A stretch of 64,000 bases of DNA from Lewinellaceae bacterium (lineage in GTDB: Bacteria > Bacteroidota > Bacteroidia > Chitinophagales > Saprospiraceae). Numbering within the stretch: position 1 is the first letter of the stretch; every line of letters begins with the position of its first letter. Of the stretch, positions 24,111 to 31,922 are shown one piece after another. The position numbers were made by a program, and so were the translations under genes. The notes under the pieces are model-generated. The model did no database searches. It saw only the letters and a program-made list of their open reading frames with translations, and was not told where the DNA came from. The stretch is taken from positions 1 to 64,000 of the forward strand of contig JACJXZ010000016.1 in the NCBI GenBank assembly GCA_020636375.1. The letters are read 5' to 3'.

Positions 24111-25541
24111 TCACCGCACCCACACCCCCTGCTGCGCCACCACCTGCCCCTGCCGGCTGACGATGACGAAGTAAATCCCCGCAGGCAGGGAGGGGAGGGG
24201 CAGGCGGTAGCTCCCGGCCGGCTGTTCCGGAAGGTCGAGGATGCGGGAAGCCACCTCGCTGCCGCCGCTGTTGAACACGGCCACCTGCAGGCCTGTCGGC
24301 AGGGCTTTCCCGTCCCACCGGAGCAGGACGGAATCGTGATTGGGGGCCAGCGAAATGCCGAGGGGCAGGGCGGGCGCCTTTGCGGCTTCCTTGCTGGATA
24401 CCGGGGCATAGGCGTGTTCCATCCACCCGATCCCTCCTTCGGACAGCAGGTTGGTGTCGAAGTCGAAGAAGGCGGCGTGTTCCTGGTGGGAGCCCTGGCC
24501 CCAGGGGGTGTAGCAGGGGGAGGAGACCCAGGCCGGCTCCCAGTAGATCATGCCCGTGCCGCCGTTGTCCATTACCGACTGGGCGAGGTCGATGAGCCAC
24601 TGCTTCTGGGTTTCGGGGCTGATGGGCTGGTAGTCGGGGTGGGTGGCGGTGATGATATTGGCGGCGTTGTCGTTGTAGTCGAGGGTCCAGATGTAGCCGG
24701 TTTCGAAAATCATGACTTCATAACCGGGATGGGCACTGCGGAGGCCCGCGATGATGGCGCCCGTCTCTTCGATGGAGGTCGGCCTGTGCCAGGCCCAGTA
24801 ATAGGAGATGCCCATGATGTCGAAGTCGGTGACGCCGTGCTGGGTGAATTGGTCGAAGAACCAGGGGGCGTTGGAAGGGCCGGCGATGTGGAGCGCTGCC
24901 TTAACCGGTTGCCCTGTGGCCTGTTCCGCATCCCGGATGGCCCGCAGGCCGGTGTTGAACAGGGCGGCGTTCCGGCTCCAGTCGAGCACCCATCCGGCGT
25001 CGTTCACTTCCTGCGAGAGCAGGATGCCCCGGTTGGTTTCGTTGCCCAGTTGCACCATTTCGGGCAGCAGGCCTTGGGCGTGGAGTTCCATCAGGGTAGC
25101 ATAGATATAGTTGTAGAGCGAATCCTGCAGGAGGGGCAGGTCGTCCACCACGCCGGCCCAGGCGGCGGGCACCCATTGGCGGGAGGGGTCGGCCCAGAAG
25201 TCGGACAGGTGGAAGTCGAGCAGCACCGCCATGCCGGCGCCCCGCGCCCGGGCGATGCTGCGCTTCACGTCGGCCAGGCCCGAATAGCGGTGGCCGGCAT
25301 TGAGGGTGTCATACCAGGAGGGCGTGTGCCAGAGGCGCAGGCGCACCAGGTTGCAGTTGTGGCCGGCGAAGATCTGGTAGGGGTCTTTAGGCTGGCCGTC
25401 CTCTTTGTACACCACCCCGCAGTCTTCCATCTCGTTGACGTAGGAGAGGTCGGCGCCAAAGTAGAAGGGTTGGGCGCAGAGGGGTGGGAGAGAAAGGGAA
25501 AAGCAGAGAAAAGCGCTAAGGAGGGCTGGATGGCAGGGCAT
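24111..25541 (-). CDS. Secreted GH53 endo-beta-1,4-galactanase with T9SS tail
   Basis: Seen: 476 residues. Signal peptide about 1-23 (LLSAFLCFSLSLPPLCAQ). GH53 (beta/alpha)8 barrel at 25-375: FYFGADLSYVNEMEDCG, NLVRLRLWHTP, LLDFHLSDFWADPS, acid/base E168 in QLGNETNRG and nucleophile E280 in MIFETGYIW, then WEPAWV. The C-terminal ~85 residues are a T9SS sorting domain (LPAGIYFVIV...QQGVWVR). Known: GH53 cleaves the beta-1,4-galactan side chains of pectin (arabinogalactan type I). Inferred: a surface or secreted polysaccharide-degrading enzyme. It stands alone, without SusCD partners in the window. Confidence 0.93.
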   Translation of the reverse strand: MPCHPALLSAFLCFSLSLPPLCAQPFYFGADLSYVNEMEDCGVVYKEDGQPKDPYQIFAGHNCNLVRLRLWHTPSWYDTLNAGHRYSGLADVKRSIARARGAGMAVLLDFHLSDFWADPSRQWVPAAWAGVVDDLPLLQDSLYNYIYATLMELHAQGLLPEMVQLGNETNRGILLSQEVNDAGWVLDWSRNAALFNTGLRAIRDAEQATGQPVKAALHIAGPSNAPWFFDQFTQHGVTDFDIMGISYYWAWHRPTSIEETGAIIAGLRSAHPGYEVMIFETGYIWTLDYNDNAANIITATHPDYQPISPETQKQWLIDLAQSVMDNGGTGMIYWEPAWVSSPCYTPWGQGSHQEHAAFFDFDTNLLSEGGIGWMEHAYAPVSSKEAAKAPALPLGISLAPNHDSVLLRWDGKALPTGLQVAVFNSGGSEVASRILDLPEQPAGSYRLPLPSLPAGIYFVIVSRQGQVVAQQGVWVR

Positions 25542-25545
25542 AGCA

Positions 25546-25634
25546 GGTTGATTGGTTGGTTAAGTTGATTGGTTGATTCAGGCACTAACTTAAGCAACTT
25601 TATCAACCTAATCAACCAATCAACCAATCAACTA
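25546..25634. repeat. Word-repeat inverted pair, GTTGATTGGTTG type
   Basis: Direct copies GTTGATTGGTTGGTTAAGTT on the left and inverted copies AATCAACCAATCAACCAATC on the right fold into a long imperfect stem between two leftward genes. The same word is scattered at 7300-7380 and 6280-6380. Confidence 0.75.
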
Positions 25635-26129
25635 AGCCTGCGGCGGAATGCGCAGCATCTGCCCCGGGTAGATCAGGTCGGGGTCTTTGAGCATCGGCTT
25701 GTTGGCTTCGAAGATGACGGGGTACTTCATGGCGTTGCCGTAGAACTGCTTGGCGATCTTGGACAGGGAGTCTCCCTTTTTAACTTCGTAGAACTGGGCT
25801 TCCGGTTCCGGTTCCGGGGCGGAAACGGTGAGCCGGTCATCCACGGCGGCGATGCCTGTGACATTGCCCACGGCCAGGATCACCTTTTCCCGCTCGGCCT
25901 GCGAAGACACTTCTCCGGATATAATGGCGGTATCGTCCTGCAATTCCACCTCCAGGTTCTGCACGTTCAGGCCCAGGCCCAGCACGGCGCTTTTCAGCAG
26001 GGCCGCTTTCTGGCGGGCGAAGGCATCGGCGGCTGCTTTGTCAGCAGTTGCAGTGGTTTTCGGAGCGGCTTCTTCTTCTTTGCTGAAGAGTTTGGCGCCG
26101 GCATTTTTCAAAAACGAAAAAATTCCCAT
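25632..26129 (-). CDS. BON-LysM protein (YgaU/Kbp-like)
   Basis: Seen: 165 residues from ATG 26129 (MGIFSFLKNAGAKLF). The N-terminal amphipathic helix is followed by a BON domain at ~45-105 (LQDDTAIISGEVSSQAEREKVILAVGNVTGIAAVDDRLTV), an EPEPEPE linker, and a LysM domain (YEVKKGDSLSKIAKQFYGNAMKYPVIFEANKPMLKDPDLIYPGQMLRIP). Known: E. coli YgaU (Kbp) has the same order and size and is a cytoplasmic K+-binding protein. Inferred: same role; no signal peptide. The frame runs upstream to 26210 without support. Confidence 0.88.
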   Translation of the reverse strand: MGIFSFLKNAGAKLFSKEEEAAPKTTATADKAAADAFARQKAALLKSAVLGLGLNVQNLEVELQDDTAIISGEVSSQAEREKVILAVGNVTGIAAVDDRLTVSAPEPEPEAQFYEVKKGDSLSKIAKQFYGNAMKYPVIFEANKPMLKDPDLIYPGQMLRIPPQA

Positions 26130-26412
26130 TGTTTTTTTATTTGGTGAATGAATTGGTTTTTCAGTAAAAACACCCCGGGAGGATAAAAAGCACAACCGAA
26201 AATATGTCACAAATAAAATGGTTTTGGCGGTGTATTTGTGACAATTTTCAGTTTTTCCCCAACCGTGCCCTTTTCAAAAACGACCCTTATGCCTTTTGCT
26301 GGCAAGCATTTCGACGCAACGCCCGGGCAGAAGTCACAAAGCTTCGAAAACGGCCGTAAAAATATTGTTAAGCTTAATGCTGTCACTTTTTTTTAAGTTG
26401 GCCCTCAAAAAA

Positions 26413-26445
26413 TTTGGAAGGTTACCACAATTTATATTACTTTTG
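26413..26445 (+). promoter_or_regulatory. Bacteroidota promoter upstream of a candidate small RNA
   Basis: TTTG at 26413-26416 and TACTTTTG (TAnnTTTG) at 26438-26445, 21 bases apart, resembling the -33/-7 Bacteroidota pair. No rightward gene follows; a terminator lies ~55 bases downstream. Confidence 0.5.
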
Positions 26446-26451
26446 AGGACT

Positions 26452-26527
26452 ACCAATAATTTTCTTCACTCTATCAGAGAGAGCGCGTTAGTGAGAGGCC
26501 CCAACATCCTCTGTTGGGGCTTTTTTT
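26452..26527 (+). ncRNA. Candidate small RNA of about 75 nt
   Basis: The promoter-like pair above and the intrinsic terminator below delimit a short non-coding transcript. It contains a possible TCACT...AGTGA stem (about 26465-26495) followed by the terminator hairpin. No known family recognised. It converges on the histidine kinase gene, whose 3' end it touches, so it could also act as antisense to that mRNA tail. Inference only. Confidence 0.4.
26498..26527 (+). terminator. Intrinsic terminator
   Basis: Perfect 8-bp stem GCCCCAAC (26498-26505) with GTTGGGGC (26513-26520), followed by seven T. Oriented for rightward transcripts. Confidence 0.85.
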
Positions 26528-28193
26528 ATTTGTCCTGCCAATAGACCTCGACGAAGAAAACCGTCCCTTTGCCTTCCTTGCTTTCAAACCGGATCGTTCC
26601 GCCCAACAAGTCGGTGTATCGTTTGACGATGTTCAGGCCCAGGCCGGTGCCCTGGATATTGACGGAATTGGCGGCGCGGAAGAAGCGGGTGAAGAGGTGT
26701 TTCTGGTCTTCTTTGGGGATGCCGATGCCTTCATCCCGGATGGAGGCGTCGATCCGGCGGCCTTGTTGTGCCAGCCGGAAGGATACTGTGCTGTTTTCGC
26801 CCGAATATTTAATGGCATTGGACAGTAGGTTGATAAAGATGTTTTTGAGGATCTTTTTATCCAGGTAGGCCTCGGGCTGGCCGCTTGAAAAATCGGTTTG
26901 TATTTTCTGGCCCGGTTTCAGCAGGCTCTGCATTTCCTCGACGACTTCCTGCCCCAGCTCTTCGACGGTGAAGTACACCGGGTTGACGTGGATTTTGCCT
27001 TCCTCCAGCTTGCTCAGGGAGAGGAAGTCTCCGAGGATCCCGGTGAGGTTGGTGACGGCTGTTTGGATGCGGCGCAGGTGTTTGTCCCGTTTTTCCTGCT
27101 GGCCGCTTTCGGTGTACAGCCCCAGCAGGTCGGCCGAGGAGGCGATGGTGGTCAGGGGGGTGCGAAACTCGTGGGAGGCCATGGAAACGAAGCGCGACTT
27201 GAGCTCGCTCAGCTCCTTTTCTTTTTCCAGGGAGCGGCGGAGTTCTTCCTGGTTCTGGCGCAGGGCGGCCTCGGCGGCTTTGCGCTCTTTGATCTCCCTT
27301 TCCAGTTTGATGTTGGATTGGAGCAGCTTGTTGACGACTTCGGTCAGCTTTTCGGTCCGTTCTTCCACTTTTTGCTCCAGTTCCTTATTGAGGTAGAGGA
27401 TGCGGGCCTCGGCGCGTTTTTGCTCGGTCAGGTCGTGGATGACGCCGGCGAAGAGAACCTTTCCTTCCAGTTCCACCCGGCTTACTCCCAGCTTGAACGG
27501 GAACAGGTTGCCGTCCTTGCGCCGCCCTTCGACCTCCCGGCCGATGCCGATGATCTTGCCGATGCCGGTTTGGAGGTAATTGTGGAGGTAGCCGTCGTGC
27601 TGTTCAGCGTAAGGGGCCGGCATCAGGAGGTTGACATTGCGGCCGGCCATTTCCTGTTTGTCGTATCCGAAGAGCCGGCTTGCCGCCTGGTTGACCATTT
27701 GGATGATGCCTTTCTCATCGATGATGATGATGCCGTCGACGGCGGTGTTGATGACCGCTTCCAGCGTCTTTTGGCTTTGCAGCAGATCGCGGTCGGCTAT
27801 TTTCTTTTCCGTGACATCCTTGAAGAGGAGGAGGGTGAGCGATTCGTGGAGGGCGGGGGTGAGGGCGGTGGTCACCAGGAAAAATTTCTGAACCCCGTCC
27901 TCCGTCTGGGCATCGAGGGTGAATTCGTCGCGTTTGTTCCGGGGGAGTTGGCCAAGTTTTTCCTGCAGCCTCCTGAAAGGCTGGCCGGTTCCGAAGGAAG
28001 GCGTCAAAGGCCCGTTATGGAGGAAGTCTTTTTCCGAATCCGCCCCGAACAGGCGGAGCAGTTCCCGGTTGCACTTCAGCGGCTTTTGCTCGTCCAGGCT
28101 GTACACGAGCAGGCCCACCGGCAAACTGTTCAGGAAACTTTCGAAATCAACCCCTTTTTCCAGCAAGTCGATTATCTCGGCGGATGTTTTCAT
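26526..28193 (-). CDS. PAS-PAS sensor histidine kinase with FixL-like haem PAS
   Basis: Seen: 555 residues, no transmembrane segment. PAS1 ~20-130; PAS2 ~142-258; coiled coil ~260-330; HisKA with H341 in FVSMASHEFRTPL; HATPase_c with N box NLLSNAIKYS, G1 DEGIGIP and G2 GTGLGLNIVKR. PAS2 carries the FixL haem-pocket pattern: H199 in AEQHDGYL, R219 in IIGIGRE and RRKDGNLFPFKL; the 20-residue spacing matches the proximal His200/Arg220 pair of rhizobial FixL. Known: FixL senses O2 via haem and switches off its kinase. Inferred: a soluble O2 or redox-gas sensor. No response regulator is adjacent, so it is an orphan in this window. Confidence 0.9.
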   Translation of the reverse strand: MKTSAEIIDLLEKGVDFESFLNSLPVGLLVYSLDEQKPLKCNRELLRLFGADSEKDFLHNGPLTPSFGTGQPFRRLQEKLGQLPRNKRDEFTLDAQTEDGVQKFFLVTTALTPALHESLTLLLFKDVTEKKIADRDLLQSQKTLEAVINTAVDGIIIIDEKGIIQMVNQAASRLFGYDKQEMAGRNVNLLMPAPYAEQHDGYLHNYLQTGIGKIIGIGREVEGRRKDGNLFPFKLGVSRVELEGKVLFAGVIHDLTEQKRAEARILYLNKELEQKVEERTEKLTEVVNKLLQSNIKLEREIKERKAAEAALRQNQEELRRSLEKEKELSELKSRFVSMASHEFRTPLTTIASSADLLGLYTESGQQEKRDKHLRRIQTAVTNLTGILGDFLSLSKLEEGKIHVNPVYFTVEELGQEVVEEMQSLLKPGQKIQTDFSSGQPEAYLDKKILKNIFINLLSNAIKYSGENSTVSFRLAQQGRRIDASIRDEGIGIPKEDQKHLFTRFFRAANSVNIQGTGLGLNIVKRYTDLLGGTIRFESKEGKGTVFFVEVYWQDK

Positions 28194-28208
28194 AATGTTG
28201 ATTGGCTA

Positions 28209-28410
28209 AGAGCATGTTTGGAGGTAGTCATTTTGGCTGCAAAACCCATCTTTTGGAACCCTGCCTGCTCGGCCGCGTGGCCTCGCGGGCAGGCAGGCTC
28301 ACTTTGCCATTTTTCTGCCCCGTAGCGCTGCTATGGGGCGGAAAAATGCCTTCGTGAGAACCCAAAATCTGGATTTTTCGCTTCAAAAGCACCACCTCCA
28401 AACATGCTCT
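28209..28410. repeat. Palindromic element with AGAGCATGTTTGGAGGT ends
   Basis: 202-bp element with perfect 17-bp inverted ends (28209-28225 and 28394-28410). Interior palindromes include GCCTGCC/GGCAGGC pairing and CCCCGTAGC/GCTATGGGG. Non-coding; target duplication unclear. Confidence 0.82.
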
Positions 28411-28619
28411 AATGATTTGCTGGGCTGAGGCATGCCGGTAAAAATAAGGGACACGCAAGGATTTTGGAAACCAGCAAGCCAATGAAATCAAAAATTTACA
28501 ACAAAAAAACAGGAGGCCCAAGCCGGCGGCTGATAAAACTCAAAGCCTCGCCTGATAAATATCATTTATTTCTCACCCCGAAAAAGTGCACCTTGCCTCA
28601 ACGTATTAAACCAAATGTC

Positions 28620-28880
28620 ATGATCAGGATACAAATACTAGGGCTGGGCAACAGCCAGCACCGGAAACTGAGCGACAACCTGCGCTCGGCTCTGGAGAGC
28701 GTCGGCCTGCGCGCCAAAGTGGAGCAGGTGACCGAGGTGGATGATATCCTGCGGTATAAAGTCAGCTCTATTCCCACCATCCTGCTCAACGGACAGGTCC
28801 TGTTTGAAAATGGCCATACGCCCAGCGTCGAGGAGCTGCGCGACGCCCTTTCGGGGATGGCCGCCACCATTGATGCTTAG
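28620..28880 (+). CDS. Thioredoxin-fold protein lacking the CxxC motif
   Basis: Seen: 86 residues from ATG 28620. Fold pattern of the small thioredoxin_3 (MTH895-like) family: IQILGLGNSQHRKLSDNLRSAL, VEQVTEVDDILRYKVSSIPTILLNGQVLFENG, VEELRDAL. The redox Cys pair normally at the start of helix 1 (GxGCxxC) is replaced by G-N-S-Q-H, so it cannot do dithiol chemistry. The cis-Pro (SIPT) is kept. Inferred: a binding or scaffold role, or a decayed gene. Its stop codon lies in the tip of a palindromic element, which may have changed its C-terminus. Confidence 0.75.
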   Translation: MIRIQILGLGNSQHRKLSDNLRSALESVGLRAKVEQVTEVDDILRYKVSSIPTILLNGQVLFENGHTPSVEELRDALSGMAATIDA

Positions 28881-29066
28881 CGACGCGCGATCAATAACTG
28901 TCAGATTTCCTAGGAGCGCTTTTGGCTTTACCCTTCGTTAAATCCCGCTTTTTGGCTAAAAAGCGGGACTCCCTTAGCTCCGGCTAAGGTCGGGAACCTT
29001 CGCCTCGGTTAAAGCCAAAATCGCTACCCTACTAAACCCGACAGTTATTAATCTCACGTCGCTTAA
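28877..29066. repeat. Palindromic element with TTAGCGACG...AATAACTGTC ends
   Basis: 190-bp element with ~27-bp imperfect inverted ends (left TTAGCGACGCGCGATCAATA; right end complement TTAAGCGACGTGAGATTAAT). Inner pairing is TTTTGGCTTTA/TAAAGCCAAAA and CCCGCTTTTT/AAAAAGCGGG. It begins at the stop codon of the thioredoxin-fold gene. Confidence 0.82.
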
Positions 29067-29381
29067 TTTGCGAGTTCTGATCTGCCCTGGTTGATCGGTA
29101 ACGAGCCAGCGGCTCGGTGCGGGCAAGCCGCACATCAGAAATCAAAGTTCGTCAATCATCCCTCTTAAATAAGCGGCCCCAAATAGCGTAACAATATAGC
29201 CATATAACAATTGCCCCAGGAATAGAGCTGCCAAGCTGCGCCTTCGAAGCAGCATTAGTTACAATAAATGTGTCCCACTACCTAACCCAAGTTCGATTTG
29301 TAGGCCCAGTGTTTGCGGTCCGCCGTCGGCCGTCAGCCGTTAACCGTTCGCCGAGGTTGGAGTCTACATATCGAAAACCGG
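29067..29381. other. Intergenic region, no gene seen
   Basis: Contains small hairpins (TTCTGAT...ATCAGAA around 29075-29140; GAGCC-AGC-GGCTC) and a GGTCCGCCGTCGGCCGTCAG word stretch near 29320. No coding frame recognised. Confidence 0.45.
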
Positions 29382-30785
29382 CTAATACCCCAGAATCTTC
29401 ATCATCTCATCCGCCGTTTGTTCCGGCTGGTAAATCTTATCCACGATATTTCCCTGGGCGTTTTTGTAAATGATGACGTGTTTGGGCGAAGGGATCAGGC
29501 AGTGTTTGATCCCCCCGTAGCCGCTGATGGCGTCCTGATAGGCGCCGGTATGGAAAAAGCCGAGGTATAGCGGTTCCGGCTCGTCGGGGCTGTAGGCCGG
29601 CAGGTATACCTGGCTCTCGTGGATTTCTGAGTTGTAATAATCGGAATTGTCGCAACTCAGGCCGCCGATGTTGGCCCGCCGGTATTCATTGTGCCATTTA
29701 TTGATGGGCAGCAGGATGAACCGCTCGCCGATGCCCCAGGCGTCGGGCAGGGTTGTCATCAGGGAGTTGTCGATCATGTACCACATCTCGGCGTCGTTCT
29801 GCAGTTTTTGCCCCAGCACGGAAAAGATGTTGGCGCCGCTCTCCCCGACGGTGTATTTGCCGAATTCGGTGAATATGTCCGGCTCGGGGATTTCTTCCTC
29901 TTCGCAGGCCTGCAGGATGAGGCTGACGATCTCCTTGACCATGTATTTGTAGTCGAACTCGAAGCCCAGAGAGTTGCGGATCGGCATGCCGCCGCCGATG
30001 TTGATGGCCCGCAGGCCCTCGCTGTGGCGCTTCAGCTCGCAGTACACCTTGATGGCTTTTTTGAGTTCTCCCCAGTAGTAGAGCGAGTCCTTGATGCCGG
30101 TATCCACGAAGAAGTGGAGCATTTTGAGCTGGAACTTGGGGTTGTCCTTGATGCGGCTTTTGAAGAAGGGCACCACGTCGGCGTTGCGGATGCCGAGGCG
30201 CGAGGTGTAAAACTCGAAGTTGGGTTCTTCCTCGGTGGCCACCCGGATGCCGATCTTGCACTTCTCTTTGACGTGCTTCTCGTAGTAGTCGATCTCCTTC
30301 ATGTTGTCCAGGATGGGGATCACATTTTCGAAGCCGTCGTTGATCAGGGCGACGATCTTTTCCAGGTAGTCCTGGGTTTTAAAGCCGTTGCAGACGACGA
30401 TGGTCTCCTCCGTGAGCCTGCCTTTTTTGTGCAGGCGGCGGATGAGGTCGATATCGAAAGCCGAGGAGGTTTCCAGGTGGACGTTGTGCCGGAGCACTTC
30501 GTTGACCACATAGCTGAAGTGACAGCTTTTGGTGCAGTAACAGTAATAATACTTACCTTTATAGCCCATAGATTTCATCGCCCGCGTGAACATGTTGCGG
30601 GCTTTTTTGATCTGCGAGCCGATCTTGGGGAGGTACGTCAGCTTGAGGGGGGTCCCGTATTTACGGATCAGGTAAATAAGGGGAACCCCATTGAAAACCA
30701 GATACCCATCTTCAATGTCGAAGCCCTCTTGCGGGAAGTAGAAGGTCTGGTCAATGAGGTCAAAGTAACGGTTGGTAACTGCCAA
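29382..30785 (-). CDS. speA: Arginine decarboxylase, PLP-dependent (Bacteroidota-type SpeA)
   Basis: Seen: 467 residues of the fold-type III (alanine-racemase-like) decarboxylase class: PLP Lys region YYYCYCTKSCHF (K86), HLETSSAFDIDL, INIGGGMPIRNSLG, EFGKYTVGESG and the C-terminal GAYQDAISGYGGIKHCL. Known: decarboxylates arginine to agmatine, first step to spermidine/sym-homospermidine; Bacteroidota enzymes are this short form rather than the ~630-residue E. coli type. The start is a TTG only 14 bases from a palindromic element (30799-30922), so the native upstream region may have been displaced. Confidence 0.9.
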   Translation of the reverse strand: MAVTNRYFDLIDQTFYFPQEGFDIEDGYLVFNGVPLIYLIRKYGTPLKLTYLPKIGSQIKKARNMFTRAMKSMGYKGKYYYCYCTKSCHFSYVVNEVLRHNVHLETSSAFDIDLIRRLHKKGRLTEETIVVCNGFKTQDYLEKIVALINDGFENVIPILDNMKEIDYYEKHVKEKCKIGIRVATEEEPNFEFYTSRLGIRNADVVPFFKSRIKDNPKFQLKMLHFFVDTGIKDSLYYWGELKKAIKVYCELKRHSEGLRAINIGGGMPIRNSLGFEFDYKYMVKEIVSLILQACEEEEIPEPDIFTEFGKYTVGESGANIFSVLGQKLQNDAEMWYMIDNSLMTTLPDAWGIGERFILLPINKWHNEYRRANIGGLSCDNSDYYNSEIHESQVYLPAYSPDEPEPLYLGFFHTGAYQDAISGYGGIKHCLIPSPKHVIIYKNAQGNIVDKIYQPEQTADEMMKILGY

Positions 30786-30798
30786 TTTGCCTGTTTTT

Positions 30799-30922
30799 TA
30801 GTAGTGATCAAAAAATAAGTTGTCGGCCTGAGTTTCGGCGGCAAGGCAAAGGCTTCAACCATTTCATTGGTTTCCAGCCTTTGCCTTGCCGCCGAAACCG
30901 ACAACTTATTTTTTGAGGTTTA
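30799..30922. repeat. Long perfect palindrome with conserved tips, copy 1
   Basis: Outer arms AAAAAATAAGTTGTCGG (30810-30826) and its complement (30898-30914); inner 22-bp perfect arms 30833-30854 and 30876-30897. The tips (TAGTAGTGATC outside left, GAGGTTTACTTAG outside right) recur at 42914-43052 around a different palindrome. Lies between the arginine decarboxylase and MazG-like genes. Confidence 0.88.
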
Positions 30923-31115
30923 CTTAGAGTCTGGCCTGAAAATGATGGATTTCAACGTCCCGCCCATTGGCGAAACGCTGCAAAAGTAGAAGGAAATTCT
31001 GAAAAATGCTCAACAAAGCGGCTAAATCTGTACCGGCGTGCGGCGGGGTTTGGCAAATGGCAAAAACGGGTGCCCGTCCCCAGGGCTATATCAGAGGGTA
31101 ATGGCCGAATATTAT

Positions 31116-31123
31116 TACCTTTG
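31116..31123 (+). promoter_or_regulatory. Bacteroidota -7 promoter element (TACCTTTG)
   Basis: TACCTTTG matches TAnnTTTG, 23 bases before the ATG of the MazG-like gene. It supports the start at 31146 over the longer frame. Confidence 0.6.
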
Positions 31124-31145
31124 CCCGTCCAAAAACTTCACGACC

Positions 31146-31619
31146 ATGGAAAAACTGGATGCCCTCAACCAGGTGGCGGAATTTCACCGGACCTTCCGCC
31201 ACCCCATAGAACCGCGCCCGGCCATCCCAGCCGAACAACGCTGCCGCCTCCGCGTCGCCCTGCTGGCCGAAGAGCTCCGGGAACTGGAGAAAGCCATCGA
31301 AGACCGCGACATCGTCGAGGTGGCCGACGCTTTGTGCGACCTCCAGTACGTGCTCTCTGGCGCCGTCCTGGAGTTCGGCCTGGGCGAAAAATTCAAAGCC
31401 CTATTCGACGAGGTGCAGCGCTCCAACATGAGCAAATCCTGCGCTACCCGCGAGGAGGCGGAGGCCACCGTCCGGTATTATAAGGAAAAAAAGGGGTTCG
31501 ACAGCTATATCGCCGAAGCCGACGGCCACTGGCTCGTTTACCGGAAATCGGATAACAAGACGCTCAAATCGGTCAATTATTCTCCGGCGGACCTGGAGGG
31601 GATCCTGAAGCGTGTATGA
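31146..31619 (+). CDS. MazG-like nucleotide pyrophosphohydrolase with C-terminal extension
   Basis: Seen: 157 residues from ATG 31146 (MEKLDALNQVAEFHRTF). All-alpha NTP pyrophosphohydrolase motif: LLAEELRELEKAIEDRDIVEVADALCDLQYVL, the ExxE...ExxD metal-binding pattern. The C-terminal extension (YKEKKGFDSYIAEADGHWLVYRKSDNKTLKSVNYSPADL) forms a short beta tail seen in Bacteroidota homologues. Known: the family hydrolyses (d)NTPs to monophosphates, cleaning damaged nucleotides. Good -7 promoter in front. It appears monocistronic. Confidence 0.85.
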   Translation: MEKLDALNQVAEFHRTFRHPIEPRPAIPAEQRCRLRVALLAEELRELEKAIEDRDIVEVADALCDLQYVLSGAVLEFGLGEKFKALFDEVQRSNMSKSCATREEAEATVRYYKEKKGFDSYIAEADGHWLVYRKSDNKTLKSVNYSPADLEGILKRV

Positions 31620-31690
31620 GTGCATTGGTGCATTGGTTTATAAGGGCGGTGCCTACGAATGCACAAATGCACTTATACACCAATACACAC
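31610..31690. repeat. Word-repeat hairpin, GTGCATTGGTGCATT type
   Basis: Right after the MazG-like stop: GTGTATGAGTGCATTGGTGC, then an inverted block with AATGCACAAATGCAC and TTATACACCAATACACAC. Same words as at 17311-17450. Likely a transcription-end hairpin. Confidence 0.7.
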
Positions 31691-31922
31691 CTTTTGTCTC
31701 CCATCCGAAAAACCGTCATTATCTCCGCTGCCCGGAGCGGGCAATCGCCCGGAAGTTTGTACTTTGGGGAGGAAACCGCTTCCGCAATTCCCGTTTCGGA
31801 CAAGGCGACATCTTCTGATGCACGAAATAAGGTGTCATCCTGTGCCAATCAGGAAAAAACTTTGATGAGCGTCAAAGCCGGAATTGCTGAAACCGCTTCG
31901 AAATCACCGCACAAAGCAGGCT

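Noticed and set aside
26898..28325. 475-codon rightward frame opposite the histidine kinase
   Set aside because: Antisense shadow; the kinase motifs are unambiguous.
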